Source: Botryosphaeria dothidea (Eukaryota > Ascomycota > Dothideomycetes > Botryosphaeriales > Botryosphaeriaceae). Taken from it: a DNA stretch of 64,000 bases. Position numbers and translations under genes: made by a program. The notes below the pieces were generated by a model. It was given only the letters and a program-made list of their open reading frames with translations. It was not told the origin of the DNA and did no database searches. This document shows, one piece after another, positions 1 to 12,560 of this stretch (position 1 is its first letter; each line of letters starts with the position of its first letter). The DNA lies in NCBI GenBank assembly GCA_011503125.2, contig WWBZ02000082.1, positions 868,001 through 932,000 on the forward strand. Reading direction: 5' to 3'.

Positions 1-820
1 GAGAAATGCGGACGGGAAGGAGGTGCCCATCTCTTCGATCGTGCAGCGAGCCCCGGGCGGCTGCAGACGGGCGTGTTCTAGCTGTTGCTTGTCCGCTCCT
101 CCCGCTTCCCTGCAGCAATGGCCGCGGCGCTGAGGGCTGTTGTGGTGGCCGAGCTGGACCGCGGGAGCGCGCGGCGGGGCGGCCACGACTAGCGGGCGCA
201 GCGCAACGACGTCACCCGTTACTTTGCTTTCCACAGCGTCCGCCCTCGTCCCTCACCACCACCACCGCCCAGAAGCCCACTGACATCAGCTTACCGCCCG
301 CTGCGGCCCTGCAGCCCCGCCGCACCACGCTGTGTCTGCCCTTGCCGAAAACACGCGCACCCTCCCTCAAGCGCTTGTTTCGCGTCGTCTTGCCCGAGTG
401 GCTGGGGCAACAGTTTCGAGCCCAACCTCTCGCGACTTTGCTCTCCCCGCGACCCCTGTCCCCAGTGGCGCCCAGCCTGTTGTCCACATGCATCGAGCAG
501 CAGAATCCCGCTGCCCTGCTGCGCGTCGAGGGCTGGCTTGCTGCCTTCTACCATCTGAGATCAAAACAAACGGCGTGGCAGGCAGCGTATATAGACGACA
601 GCCCACCTCTCCCTGCCACCCCTTCTTGATTCAATTTTCTCCCACACTGATCTCCCTTAGTGCTTGTGCTTCAACACCACGGGGTGCGGTGTGTGTCATA
701 TTCTTTTTTGCTTCCCTCCTGCTTGACCTTCCGCTCTAGGAAGATCGCATCGTATCCTTCCCCATCCGGGCATCCCATGTCTCCCCCTCTCGCCTAATCG
801 ATTGATTCTCCTCCTCCACG
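1..820. other. Leader/intergenic sequence with no supported gene
   Basis: GC-rich and pyrimidine-rich DNA up to the first gene. The open frames here have biased Pro/Ser/Arg composition, overlap one another on both strands and resemble no family I know. It most likely holds the promoter and 5' leader of the gene starting at 821. Confidence 0.5.
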
Positions 821-1468
821 ATGGCCTCCTGCCGAACCCCATCTCCACCCCCTCACTTCCCGGACTTCCGCTCCACCCCTTCGCCCATCCGCCGCCGCCT
901 GCCCCGCCCTCTGCCCGACCCGCCCGGCGAGCTCCCCTTCTCCGCCGTCTCCACCTCGTCCTCCTCCTCGCTGGCGTCGTCACGAGCTTCCTCCACCTCC
1001 TTCTCCCCCGGCGACTCCCCGGACAAGGTCCTCGCCATCATCCATGAGATCGACGCCGCCCTGCACTACACCAACAGCCAGCGCCAGCGCCAGCGCCAGC
1101 GACCGCTCCGCTTCTCCTCCGCGGCCAACCCCTCTCCGCCCGCCTCGGCGTCGGTGTCGCCAACGCGCCAGCGCCCCGTCTCGGCATCGTCCTACTCCTC
1201 CTCCTCATCCTCCTCCGCCACCGCCGCCTTCTCCTCGCTGAGCTGCCCCCGCACCCGCGCCCGCACCCTCCGCCGCGTCTTCTCCCCGCGCGACGAGAGC
1301 CTGCGCGAGGTGCGCGCGCGTGACTCGGACATCTGTCTGCAGCGCGTCTACGAGCGGCAGGTCATGATGTACCTCGACGGCAGCATCTTTGCGGTCAGGC
1401 CGTTGCAGCGAGGGAGCGGTGGTGGCGGCGGCGACGGCGGCGATTGGTGGGGGGAGATGCCGCCTTGA
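821..1468 (+). CDS. Hypothetical Ser/Pro/Arg-rich protein (215 aa)
   Basis: Single-exon ATG-to-TGA frame. Most of the protein is low complexity: Pro-rich at the N-terminus, Ser runs around residues 45-70 and 120-140, and a Gln-Arg repeat near residue 85 encoded by a short CAGCGC microsatellite. Two segments look like conserved protein, SPGDSPDKVLAIIHEIDAAL (about 65-84) and SDICLQRVYERQVMMYLDG (about 172-190). The second is a predicted amphipathic helix of a kind seen near the C-terminus of small fungal proteins. It ends in a Gly-rich tail. I do not recognise the family and assign no function. Coding status rests on the two structured segments and on the ATG following a pyrimidine-rich leader. 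Confidence 0.55.
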   Translation: MASCRTPSPPPHFPDFRSTPSPIRRRLPRPLPDPPGELPFSAVSTSSSSSLASSRASSTSFSPGDSPDKVLAIIHEIDAALHYTNSQRQRQRQRPLRFSSAANPSPPASASVSPTRQRPVSASSYSSSSSSSATAAFSSLSCPRTRARTLRRVFSPRDESLREVRARDSDICLQRVYERQVMMYLDGSIFAVRPLQRGSGGGGGDGGDWWGEMPP

Positions 1469-2270
1469 ACGGAGCGGCTGGATGGGGTTTAATTTTTTTT
1501 TATATCGAAGGGATTGGGTGGTTGAGGTTTGCAGGTGGGTTATCGGGTTGGAGTTGGGAGATTTTTGTGGTTGAGATGCTGACGAGGACTGCAGAGTAGA
1601 ATGACTTAAGGAAAGCTCCGAGGCGCCTGGCAGGCAGGGTTGTTGCCTGTTGATCACGAGAGGCGGCTTCCTTTTCTGGAGGCGGCAACTAACAGGAGGA
1701 TTTCTGGGCTCTGCCAGGGAGTAGCGACGAAGAAGTGGATGTGAAAAAAAAGGAAGGGAGACGAAGCGAAGTCTCATCCGCCGAAATGGGGATGCCAAAG
1801 GGTGAAAATCCCAAGGAAACTCAAGATGAGGACTACGAGAAGGCTATCTTGCTGGTGCCTTTATGAGACTACGAATTTCGGACTGCACGAAACCGATTGG
1901 TGTGACGAAGTTGAAGCAGACTGGGATTCTCCAGGTGGAAGTCTTTGCTGAGATGCAAACAGTCTGCTGCTACAACGCAGCGCGAATCAATCACGAAACC
2001 TTTACGAATTGATGCGGGAGAGAGGCGAAAGGTAATGGATGTATTATATCTAGATAACTCCTAATACTGAGCTGATAACGAAAAAAAAAAAGCTTACAAG
2101 CGCTGCCTCCCATGGTATCAAACTCAAAAGTGTGCCAGACCTAAAAACAAAAGAACGCCTTGTCTCCACCTTGCGTATATCCTTGCGGAGAGCCTATCTA
2201 TCCTTGTTTACTCATACTTTCCATCATGACCATCGTCAACCATATCCATCACTTGCGGTCATCACGGGCC
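1469..2270. other. Convergent intergenic region
   Basis: Lies between the 3' ends of two genes facing each other. It contains short A and T runs, for example near 1490-1502 and 2081-2091. No gene or RNA is recognised. Confidence 0.5.
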
Positions 2271-4265
2271 TTATAATATCGCCTCCGACAAGACTGTCCA
2301 GTCGGTCTGTCTCCCACCACCATTCCGCTCATTATCCGCATTACCCTTTCCCTTCACATCCTCCCTACCGGTCTCTGCCTCGGTCGTTGTCGCCGCAGCC
2401 GCTGCACCGCCGTTCTCCTTCCTCCACCTGATCTCGGCCAACAATCCATCCCGCAGCTCCGTAAAAGCCCTGAACACGGCCCTGGCCGTCTCATCCCTCA
2501 CCAACTCCTCGTTCACCCTCCTCTCCCCTCCCAGCCCCTCTCCGCCCTCCTCCTCTTCCACCCCGCTCCGATACTTCAGCCCATCCTCATGCCACCTCCT
2601 CAACTCCCGCCTCGCCTCCCTCACCAGCGCCCTCAACCCTTCCTCCCCCGCGACGCTCCCAAACCCGACCTTCGGCCGCGCGGCCCCGACGTCCGGCGCC
2701 ACCGGCACGCCGTGCGCCACCAGGAAAAAGCGGATGGCGTTGTACTTGACGACGGCGTCGGGCGCCCAGCCGTCCTGCGCCGACAGCGGCAGGTGCGACG
2801 CCTTGCGCAGCTCCGCCGGCGTGTGGTTCGGCGACGGGTACGGCACGTGCGGGGAGCGCGGGTGCAAGCGCGTCCACTGCGTGTTGTAGCGGGCGTAGGC
2901 GGCGGTGAGGCTGCTGGGCGGGGAGGTCCATGTGCAAGGGGCGGTGGTGGTGAGCGGTGGTGGTTTGCGGGCGGGGTGCTTGGTCCAGGACGAGCAGGAG
3001 GACTTGGTGGAGTGCGTCGTGGCGGTCGTGGCGGTCGTTGCGCTTTCGGTGTCCGAGGAGGGGCAGGGTGAGGGGGACGGAGAGGTGGTGCTGTTGATGG
3101 AGGACCAGGAGGTGTGGCGTTCCTGCTGCTCTGGCTCGTTGTTACTGCTGCTGTTCCGGTGGTCGCGCCGCCAGCTGTCGTCAGGTATGACCTTGCTCCG
3201 TGGTCTGCTCCTGCTCCTGCTGCGCTTCGCCGTCCGTCTTTTGCGGATCTCTTCCTCCCGGAACGCTCGACGCTGGTGTTGGTGCTGATGCTGTTGCTGC
3301 TCCTCGTGGAACTGGCGCTTCTCCCTTTCGAAGGCTTCGCGGTCTTGTCTCAGACGCTTTTGTCCCAGCCTGAGCGCGTCTTCCCGCTCTTTGAGCTGCC
3401 TTTCCCGCCGCTGAATGTTACCCCAGGCTTCCGCAAGCTTCTTGGCGTCAGATATTTGGGAGTCTGGTGGTGGTGGTGGTCCATCTTGAGGTGCCGAAGT
3501 GGTTTCGCCTGTCGTTTTCTCTGCCTCTACCCATGCCTTTACAGTGCCAGTGATAATTGGCGGGGTCAGCTCTGGCTGGACTGCTGCATGTGTCGATGCT
3601 CGTGATGTAGTCACTGAGGCAGGGCTTAGAGTAGCCAGATTCGATGGCTCAGCAGCTGCTCTTGGTGGTCTTCCCAGCCGGTATGACACCGAGTATCTGG
3701 GCCTTAATCCACCAGCAGCCCCCAAGGATCCCAGACGGCCCCCGTTAGCGAGTTCATTGTCACACGTTTGTCGGTTGATGGACGGTTTCCGTGGTGAAGA
3801 TGAAGATGCTTTCCTTGCCGACGACGATGTTTTCCTGGGCGAGGTAGATGCTCCAGCCTTGTTCGATGGGGAATGCGATAATATTGGAGTTGCGGGCCCA
3901 ACGGCGGGGGTTTGCACATTTGCTGATAACGTGGCCGCTGTTGAACGGGGCTTCATGCGTACGGATATCTTCGTGCTACGGATAAGCGGCCTACCATCGA
4001 TAGATCTCCGCGGTCCTTTCGATGGGCTGCGTCGGTTCGGAGGCCTGGCTGAAGACGAGGAGGACTGATGTCCTTGCTGAAATGAGCTTGTAGCTGCACT
4101 GATGGACGTTTTCGGCATCGGGGGTCGCGTCCGTGGCACGATTATCTCGTCAGGGAAGGAATCGAATATTGGGTTTGTCGAGGAGGCCTCATCATGTACA
4201 ATAGAACGAGCAGCGCTTTCGGTGGATGTTTGTTCAGGTATGTCGTCAGCCTTCGCCGTGTCCAT
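2271..4265 (-). CDS. Hypothetical coiled-coil, Ser/Arg-rich protein (about 664 aa)
   Basis: The frame is open well upstream of 4265, but the first ATG in a good position is at 4265-4263 (MDTAKADDIPEQ...). A 5' exon is possible, because a CAG acceptor-like site lies near 4396. Residues 1-270 are disordered and Ser/Pro-rich, with basic SPSK/SPRK-type motifs. Around 285-350 is a highly charged coiled coil (RERQLKEREDALRLGQKRLR) followed by a Gln/His tract and an RS-like basic stretch (KRSRSRSRPRSK) that could act as a nuclear signal. The C-terminal about 200 residues form the structured block: RYNTQWTRLHP, then KYNAIRFFLVAHGVPV, then EARRELRRWHEDGLKYRSG. That Arg/Trp/His block resembles C-terminal regions of other uncharacterised fungal coiled-coil proteins. 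Function unknown. Confidence 0.65.
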   Translation of the reverse strand: MDTAKADDIPEQTSTESAARSIVHDEASSTNPIFDSFPDEIIVPRTRPPMPKTSISAATSSFQQGHQSSSSSARPPNRRSPSKGPRRSIDGRPLIRSTKISVRMKPRSTAATLSANVQTPAVGPATPILSHSPSNKAGASTSPRKTSSSARKASSSSPRKPSINRQTCDNELANGGRLGSLGAAGGLRPRYSVSYRLGRPPRAAAEPSNLATLSPASVTTSRASTHAAVQPELTPPIITGTVKAWVEAEKTTGETTSAPQDGPPPPPDSQISDAKKLAEAWGNIQRRERQLKEREDALRLGQKRLRQDREAFEREKRQFHEEQQQHQHQHQRRAFREEEIRKRRTAKRSRSRSRPRSKVIPDDSWRRDHRNSSSNNEPEQQERHTSWSSINSTTSPSPSPCPSSDTESATTATTATTHSTKSSCSSWTKHPARKPPPLTTTAPCTWTSPPSSLTAAYARYNTQWTRLHPRSPHVPYPSPNHTPAELRKASHLPLSAQDGWAPDAVVKYNAIRFFLVAHGVPVAPDVGAARPKVGFGSVAGEEGLRALVREARRELRRWHEDGLKYRSGVEEEEGGEGLGGERRVNEELVRDETARAVFRAFTELRDGLLAEIRWRKENGGAAAAATTTEAETGREDVKGKGNADNERNGGGRQTDWTVLSEAIL

Positions 4266-5731
4266 GTTGCGGGATGAGTTGTCAACAGTTGCTACCCCGG
4301 CAAGATCGGGCGTTGAGCAGTGGCGTTTCCGGTACGGTGGTCGATATGCCCGGGATGTGTCGAGTTCCGGGGAGCGGTTGTGGTCTGGAATCCTGCAAGA
4401 CACAAGGAGATCCAGTGTAGCACCAATCCGAGAAAACCGCTTCAACAACGCTGAGTGGTCGCAGTGCGTAGACACTTGAAACTTGTTAGTAAGCGGGTTC
4501 AACGCCGAGACCAGCCATCCAGCCAATCCGAAGGAATGTCAAGATATCCCATGAAAGAGTTCCGATTACAAAAACTCATGTGTACGCTGCAGCTATAGTC
4601 GTAAAGATGTGAACGAGAGCATCTGGGTCTGAAATGGTCCGAAATCCACAGCGCAGGCGGCTGTGCTCCGTTGGATAGTCTTTTGGAAGCGCCGAGCAAC
4701 TGAAGTCGAGCACGGACTGGCACTTACCAGTTGAGATATATGTGCGTGCTTTTGTGAGGACCGCGGCGGGGATGTTATGGCACCACGGCAAAGCCAACGA
4801 CGGCAGGAGCGAAGATGATGCGCGATAGGGAACGAAAGCAGAAGACGCGAAAAGAGCGGCGGTATAGGGTATCACAAGGAAAAGAAGGAAAGAAGATGGA
4901 GAAAGCCGGGCGAAGATGCATTGGTTGCTGGGAGCCGGTTTCGAGTGGACGAATGGGGAATGGGGCAGAAGATCGGATGGATTTCCAGGCTCTGCGGATT
5001 TGCGAGTCGATTGTGATGATGGTCGTCGGGCGTGTGAGGCGGTTGCGGGTACGTCGATGGGGCCGTCGTGGGATTACCGTGGATGCCGGGGTTACGACGA
5101 CTCGAGCTTCTGGAGCACGAGCGCCGCAGCTGGACATCGACGGACGGGGCGCGTGGAACGAGGCTGTCAGCAGCGGCCGCACGGCATTTGCGGGTGTCGG
5201 CGAGGGTGTCGGCGAGGGTGTAGGATTCTTGTTTGTTATGGCGCAGCAACGGCAACAACAAAAAGGGCCGTCTCGTCAGCTCTCGAAAACCGAAACCATT
5301 CCTCCCCGCCGCCATGCTTCCTGCAAAGGAACATGAGATTCTAGACTGAACATGCCTCGCCGCTAAAAGCAAAAACACGCGACCGCAACCGCTCTTCCTC
5401 GGCCTCCCGCTTGCGACCTGCCTGACGCGCATGACTAGCCACCCACACCCCAGCGCCTTCCGACCGCATTCGGCAAGCGTGGCGGTGTTCGCGGCTACCG
5501 GTCCACCGTGCAAAGCCAGGGATCCCCCAAGAAATGCGGTCTGAGTCGGATTGACAACGCAGACCGGAACCCACCCGTTTCTCCACTGCCCGCCGCCCAA
5601 ATCCTAAACGCTCCTTCCGGAACGCCCTGACCACCACAGCACCAGCAAATGCATGAAAAGACAGCCATTCGAATGAAATCTTCTATCTAAATACAAACCC
5701 TGTCGGGCCGACAAGCTGTTGAACAAACGTA
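4266..5731. other. Intergenic region between two minus-strand genes
   Basis: Promoter side of the coiled-coil protein gene and 3' side of the DNMT5 gene. A small tandem repeat of the unit GGGTGTCGGCGA lies at about 5193-5222. Open frames here overlap one another and look non-coding, although a short 5' exon of the gene ending at 2271 could be hidden. Confidence 0.4.
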
Positions 5732-8700
5732 TCAACCATCTCCGCTTTCTCCATACGCCTCTGAAAACATGGTCAGAGAAGTGAAGCGTTCGAGTTCCTC
5801 TGCGTCGTCTACCCCAAGATTGATTCCATGTTGATGTGCTTTGTGATCGTCTTCAATCCAAGACTTCGGGACGAGCATCATCTCCCCCTCGCCATTCTTG
5901 ACCAGCTGCGTCTTTTCGTAGCCCTTCCTGCCTGGCTCGTATGGAGGAGCCATTATCTGCTGATTTGCACCCAAAGCCTGGCTTCTGAGCTCCCTCTGTT
6001 CTAGGATGTCAACGTCGACAGTGCTGGGCGAAATAAACCTGTACACGTTGACACTCCGCTGCTGCCCATATCTCCTGGCCCGGCCAATTGACTGCACCAT
6101 TGCCGCATGATATTTTTGACTTGTGTTGGTGAGAAGCGGAGAGATGAACACCACGTGGTTCGCGTTCACCAGGTTCATACCAGCCGCCGACTCGTCCCCA
6201 AGATTCAGAATCAAGACCTTCCTGAACTTATTGTTGACTTTGCCCTTTCGCTTGTCCGTATACTTTGGGTTGTTGATGAAGGTCTCGATATCGTCCGATG
6301 CTGACTCCGAAACGTTATCAATGGCATATGCCGAGATGCCTTGGCTTGTGAGGGCTTCATTGACCATAGACATCATGCCGTATGACTGAACGAAGATGAT
6401 GGCCTGCTCCTCATCTGGGATTCCCTCCAGGAGTTCAATCACAGCGTCCAACTTCCTGCCAAAGTTTTTGCTCGACCCGCTTACATCTTGACAACGACGT
6501 AATTTGTCCGAACTGAGGACGCTGTGCTCCCGGATCCCCATGTTACACCCGGAAATGCAGCATCTCTCCTCAGAAATGGCAGTACCCAGGCAATCCTGAC
6601 AGAGGACATGGCCACAGCCAACAAGGAGTGTGACGTCCGACGCTGGAGCCAGGTGAGACTTGTTCCCGCAATCCCAGTCCCTAGTGGCGTCACTTTGTTG
6701 GAATTGCTGATAGATCTTTAGGACAGAGCGAGCGTATCTCAGTGACCTACGCATCGCGACAAAATTGCGAGCTTCTGCTCCAAGCGTGTTTCGTACGAGT
6801 TTTTGAAGCTCAGTTGCCGCTGTAGCAGAGCGCTTATGGTTCACCTTGCCACACTCCTCTTCCGCCGATTCGATCATGCTCTTGAGCCCTTCATGGGCTA
6901 CGAGGTCCTCAATCTCGATGGACTTGTCGCCTGTGTATCCAGAGATCCAATTTGACCATTCCAAGCCTGGATCCCCCAAGGATTTAGCAAGTCTGGCGGC
7001 CTGGAATATGTGACCTCTGATTTTCTGCTCTTGTCTGCATAGCTCAACTTTCCGTTTACGCACAAGAGCAGAACAGGCTGATTCTGAGAAGTCTGCGACA
7101 ATTCTGACGCTAGAGAAATTAATCAATGCCTCCTCTGCGGTTCTTGAGGCTCGCATGCTTTGCCGTATGTGCGTTACACGGTCGCCGGTCTCTGTGTTGG
7201 AGGGCTTCTTGCCTATGTTCATTTGACAGCCTTGCATGTGCGCCGACAGCTCTTCGTACACGGCACGATGGTCAAGCGGCAGCTCTACGCTTTTGAGAGC
7301 CTCGAAGCACTTGACATCACCGATCTCTGCAAAGTTTTGTCTGGCGAAAGTGTCCAAGAATGTTTGGGCGTGCGCATGCCGCCTCTCATGCCAGGTTGGA
7401 GATCGCTTTTCGCTGAAGGTTTGGAACAGTTCAAAGCTGGTTTTTTCCTTGCGCATCTGCTTTGAATTTTCGCTGGTAACAACTCCCGGCGCGTCCCAGT
7501 CTATACCCAGATCGACTCCCAAGAATGCCGCAAAACGCTTAACGTCGGCGAAGTCATCGAGTGGCGGGGTTCCAGACAGTATCCACCGTTTTTCAGCAGA
7601 CAATGCGACCAATGCTGTGTAGTCTTTTCCACGCGGATAATGGAATTCGTCGATGACCACCCGATTCCATTTGAACTGGTGTAGCACGGGCATCTTCATT
7701 TGACCCCAATCTCCCTTCCTTGCGCTGGTGCTCCTCGGAACTGCTGTGACTTTCCGGGAAAGCGGTTTGGTCTTCTCTTTGCTAATGACTGGCTGCTCGT
7801 CCAAGCTCTTGTAGTTTGCGCCCTTTGTGCGTCGGGAGGGAATGATTCCCGTGAAATCGGGATGTTCCCGAGTCCTTTCCAGTTCTTCGTTTAGATAATC
7901 CTCGAAGGAAGACACTCCGAGCTCTTGTAGTTTCGTGTTCATGTCCGGAATTCGTCGTAAAGCGTACTTGAACCACGCTTTGTGATGGCGCTCATTGGTC
8001 GAGGGTGTTTCCGGTAGAGCTGTAAGTCTCGCTAGGCGATTGATATAGAAATCCTGCCCGCAAAGATTGAACAGCGCTATCACGATTTTCGCCCGCTTTA
8101 GATCATCGATCCTTGTGGCTTCAAAGTCCTTCTTAGTCTTGATGACCAGGATATCTTGAGGGCTGTACTCCGCTTTCGGCAGGCATTTCAGAGCCTCCTG
8201 TTTCCATTGATTGGGCAGGCTGTTGGGGACGAGGATGAGCGTCGCCTTGAGTGGTATGAGCCCCGTGCCATCTGTAGGAGCGCTCGCGTTTTCGCAGAAG
8301 CCCTCATGAATGAGGGCCAGCGACGTGACCGTTTTGCCATATGACACTTGGTCAGCAACAACACCACCTTTAACTTCGAGGTCTACCTCCGCTTTTGCCT
8401 CAATCTTCCAGCGGATTGGTTCAATGATCTCCTCGGCGACCTCTTCGAGTTTGAATTTAGTCCCCCTTTCCTGCCCCCGCATCCAAGAGAGGGATCTCCG
8501 CTGCGCAGGCCGAAGGTTCAACATAAATCCTCTGGGCTGAATGTATTCTTCATCTTCAAGGTTGCTTAGAAGACGGAAAGGTGGTAGGCTGAGCATAGAC
8601 GGAGGAACGTATTCGGTCGTGACATTCCAGGAAAGAGTTGGTGGATGCTGAGAAAGTGGTAGCTGGGATCGCGCTTTATGGGCCAACGAGACAACATTGA

Positions 8701-11700
8701 GCCCGACACGTAGGTGACAGTTATTAAACTCGTCCGTGACAGCTGTCATGTCTAAGATCCGCGGCCGGGACTTCATTCTACGTTCGTATTCAGCCGCTTC
8801 CGTCGGGTCCTCTTGCACGATAAACGTTCTATTCTTATTTCCGGATGATCCTGTCTGGGCCCATTTAATTGACGGGAGAACAGGTGCGCATGAATCGCAC
8901 GCCATCTCTTCAATGCTTAATCGTCGCCACTCCTTAAGCTCAGGCAAATGGGCATTCGTCCCTAGAACCCAGGCGAATCTCTTTAAGAAGGCGGAATCAC
9001 TTCCTTCGTCAACCCGGTGTCCCGTCAGTCTACCTAGGTCTTCATCCACGTGGAATTTGATGCTTAAGACGGCTAGGCTCTCTGAGCAGTAGCGAACGGC
9101 GTCGGAACTCCAACCGGAGCTGCTGCTTGGCCCATTAACCATGAAGGGGTTTTTTGTTGCGCGTAGCTTGGTGGATGTGTCATCCTGTGCCCAAAATCCC
9201 GCGAGGGATCCTTGTGTGGAGAATGAAGCCCGGTCCCATGGTCGAAAGGCTGACTCAAGCTCAGCAACTATATGTCTTTCTTCATCATACCCAAGACGTT
9301 CATGGTAATGAGAGAAAACAAAATGGTCTTCATTGACAGGACCAATGCGGGTTGGGTCCAGGAAAAGGTACAGAGGGGTGAGCTCCGTGGCCACCGGGCG
9401 CGCCTCTGACTGCTCATGCAGTAACGCGACACGGCGGTATAGACTGGAGCATGCAGTCCCACAATTGGGTAAATGCTCGTAAACTCCCGAAATGTCCTCT
9501 GGAAGTACCAGGTTATCCGGGGATACTGAGACACGCAGTTGTCGAGGTAGAGTTTCATGCTGGTAGTCGACTAATCCATACAAGGCGCGCCAGGACCGGT
9601 TGGTTTCAGGATTTCCTGCCTGAATAGAGACTGGGAAAGAAGGGCTCGAGGGTACAAACCACTCCCATTGTTCTGCCCAGTTGTTCTGGCTTTTTTTCAG
9701 GTCGAAGTTTACAGGCAACTTGGCTCGGGCAACAGGTAATCCTATTACTCTTCTTAGAGTATCGTTTCCAGGCAACTCCGGAGGAGCCTTGACGAAAAGA
9801 TGCCATTCAGCTTGCTGTTGAACAATTTCGAGTTTGAGAATTGCGAGAGAGGATTCGTAAATGATGGTCCATTGTGAGGTGCGTTTGAAACACTGAAACT
9901 TGAACGACTGGCTGAGGGATATCTGTATGATGTCAAAGTAGCGTTTACCCAAGTTTTCTTCTACCTGATGACCTCTCGCCAAGGTGGACATGTCTGGTAG
10001 GTTGGAAAACTCTAGCGAGGCAGGAAACAAATGCTTCCAACGAAGCTCAAATTCATGAGCGGTAAGAGTGCGGTTGAATGAGCTGGTAGAATAAACATGT
10101 GAAGGTTTACTCCTGCACACGGCGCACACAGTGTGCTCGCATTGCTCGCAAATGAGAATGTCTTTGTCCATAACTCCAAATTGGCCTTCGCAACAGCAAA
10201 GTCGAACGCTCTGCGAAGCATCGTCACAAAGGCGCTGCAAAGACAAATCATCTGCTGTGTTAACAGCGTGATACACAATCCGACGCAAAAGCTTCTCGCC
10301 ACGCAGTGTAGGGTCCATCCGAGAAAAGGTAGTTGAGAGCCCGAGGCGCGGAGGGTTCTGTCTTGTTTGTTTGAGTGTCGGTGAGGCCACAATAAGAGCG
10401 GCTAATTGCGCCACGCCGACAACTGTGGAGCTCATTGCGTTGCCTGCTAGGTCTTGTAATTCGCGCATAGTTTCTACGGTAAACGAGATCTTGTCGAGAG
10501 GAAGGCCTTGGAGAGCGAGAGTCTCGTATGGCGTCAAGGGCCCGCCGCGATCCGTAATATAAAAAATCCCGGATGGAGTGATGCAAGAACATATGCCGAA
10601 CGGCATCTCTTGTGCAAATCTATCGACGTTCTGGCTCAACTCCATGATTGACGTCTTGAACATGGGATCATAACCACGGCTTGTGGCGCTGTCTTTCGCG
10701 GAACGAAGAAAGCGGATCTCGATACAGTCCCAAACGCGCTCCACCTGCTTGGCAAGCCACAGCTTGTGAGCATGTTCGAATGCAACACATGTGCCGTTGT
10801 CAACCCAGTTGGTGATGGGACGTTGGAAGCCTAGCTTATCTTGTTGTCGGGCTTTCTGGTGCCGATGGCGACACGCATCCCAATCGAATATTCTTTCCTT
10901 TCCATCCTGCCGGTATTGAGAGGTGAGCTGTGAGTTGAACTGATGTACTCGAAGATCATCGGCGGGGAGAAGGAAGGCAGAAGCGGGTGCGCTTGCACGC
11001 CGTTTAGATTCGAACATCAGGTCCTTCCATTGCCTTGCTGCTGTACGAGCATTGTCAGGAAACTGCTTCTCGTGAATGCAGACCATGTATCCGCGAGTTC
11101 GTGTGTGCGGAAGGTAATAATCTTTGGTGTCGACACGCACGAACTCAGCCGCATACCCTACCTTCTTCGCGCGTTCCACGCACTTTTCCCAAGGAGCGCC
11201 GTAGACATTCTCTAGGACGATCATTTTTGGCGTCCATTTCTCCGCATAGCTCAATATGGCCTCGAGGGTATCTCTCGATTCGCCCTTTTGGTTCAATGTC
11301 TTGCCCTTATTATTGAGTGCCGAATAATCAACACATGAAAATCCAGCGACGAGAAGATCGATATCGCCCGGAATTGGGACCTTGGCTCCGTAGACATTCG
11401 TTCTAGTATCATTGTAAGCACAATCTCGGAACACGGGCCCCGAACTTGGGGATACTTACGCGCCAAATCTGATTGCGTCCTCCCTTGTCAGTTCGCGAAT
11501 GTCTCGGAAGATGATAGGAGGATGAAAGTTCCTCTCAATGTAAGCTTGTTTCTTGGGAACAATTTCGGCGCTGAACACATGGTTCAGGCGCAAAGGTGCA
11601 GCGCCATGTTTCTCAAGAGCATCGGAGACGAGCTGCAGAGCAAGCACAGGGCTCTCAGTACCGGAACACATCGTCGCAATGCGAAGTTCTTGGCCATTCA

Positions 11701-12560
11701 GCGCCCGCAACGTCTCCTGTAAACCGCGACCGAGAGCTTGCTTGGTGATGTCGTCAAAAATGTCCTCAATACTCGATAAGGGAGGAAGATTTGCATCAAT
11801 CCCGCGTTCCCTCGTAGCTTTCTTGCCTTTGCCGCTGCTCTTCGCCCTTTCCCGCTTTGGATTGTCTGTCGTTCTTGATGCCTTGGGCTCGTCCATGTCC
11901 ATTGAATCCATATCAAGATCCTCCAAGATATCATAGTCCATGTTGATCTCGGGTTCTGGGCTCGCATTGATCTCTGCATCTGGATCGAATTCGTCAGAGC
12001 TAGGAGCGTCAGCTGTTTCCTCATACTCGCTTTCCGACGCGTCTTGATCTTCGTATTCATTCCGTTCTGTTTCTTCGAAGTCCTCTGAGGATGCAGAGAA
12101 GTGCTCGGCGTAAGAAACACGCTTGCGGCGGATTCGCTGTTGTGGGCGCATGTTCTCCAAGCTCTCATCGGGAGATGTATCTCGGGGTGTGAGTAGCGAC
12201 ACAACTTCTGGCTCTGATTCGGACGAGATGCTTGATTTAAGCCTCTTCGACCTGATAGGAACTACGAGGATGCATTAATACACAAGCTTCGCGGATATTT
12301 TCTTTGAACAGGTTTTAGTGCAAGCACTCCGGCTTGTGACCGCAGACGCTGGGGCGCAATCCAAAGCAACCAATCGAAGGCTCAAACATACTGGCAACAT
12401 GTGAGAATACTCCAATTGGACGCTTCTTGGACATTCTGGACGGATCAACATCTGTCGATGCGACTGCGAGCTCGTCCTGGCTGGATTCGGTCATGCGTGG
12501 TGAGATAGTGGAGAGCGCTGCACCGCGGCGAGTTGCACGCGGCAGGATAGTTTGTGACAT
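5732..12560 (-). CDS. DNMT5: DNMT5-type cytosine-5 DNA methyltransferase fused to SNF2 ATPase (2,213 aa)
   Basis: Three exons: 12560-12392, 12261-11460 and 11402-5732. Introns are 130 and 57 nt with GTATGT and GTAAGT donors. Residues 1-240 are disordered and acidic. The methyltransferase carries motif I (IATMCSGTESP, about 252-261), motif IV with catalytic Cys347 (GFSCVDYS), motif VI ENV (388-390), motif VIII TRTRG (about 424) and a motif X-like GNAMSS (about 644). A Cys-rich finger follows at about 726-753. The SNF2 ATPase has a Walker A variant (SYGKT, Lys1347), a DEFH box (1575) and motif VI (QSIGRARRYGQQ, about 2095). A RING-like Cys/His cluster is inserted at about 1905-1945. This order is diagnostic of DNMT5, which in Cryptococcus performs ATP-dependent maintenance CG methylation in the nucleus. 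Unlike that enzyme, no N-terminal chromodomain is visible. The frame is intact. Confidence 0.95.

Noticed and set aside
6..629. 207-residue open frame at the window start
   Set aside because: Biased composition, overlapping frames on both strands and no family resemblance; probably leader or promoter DNA.
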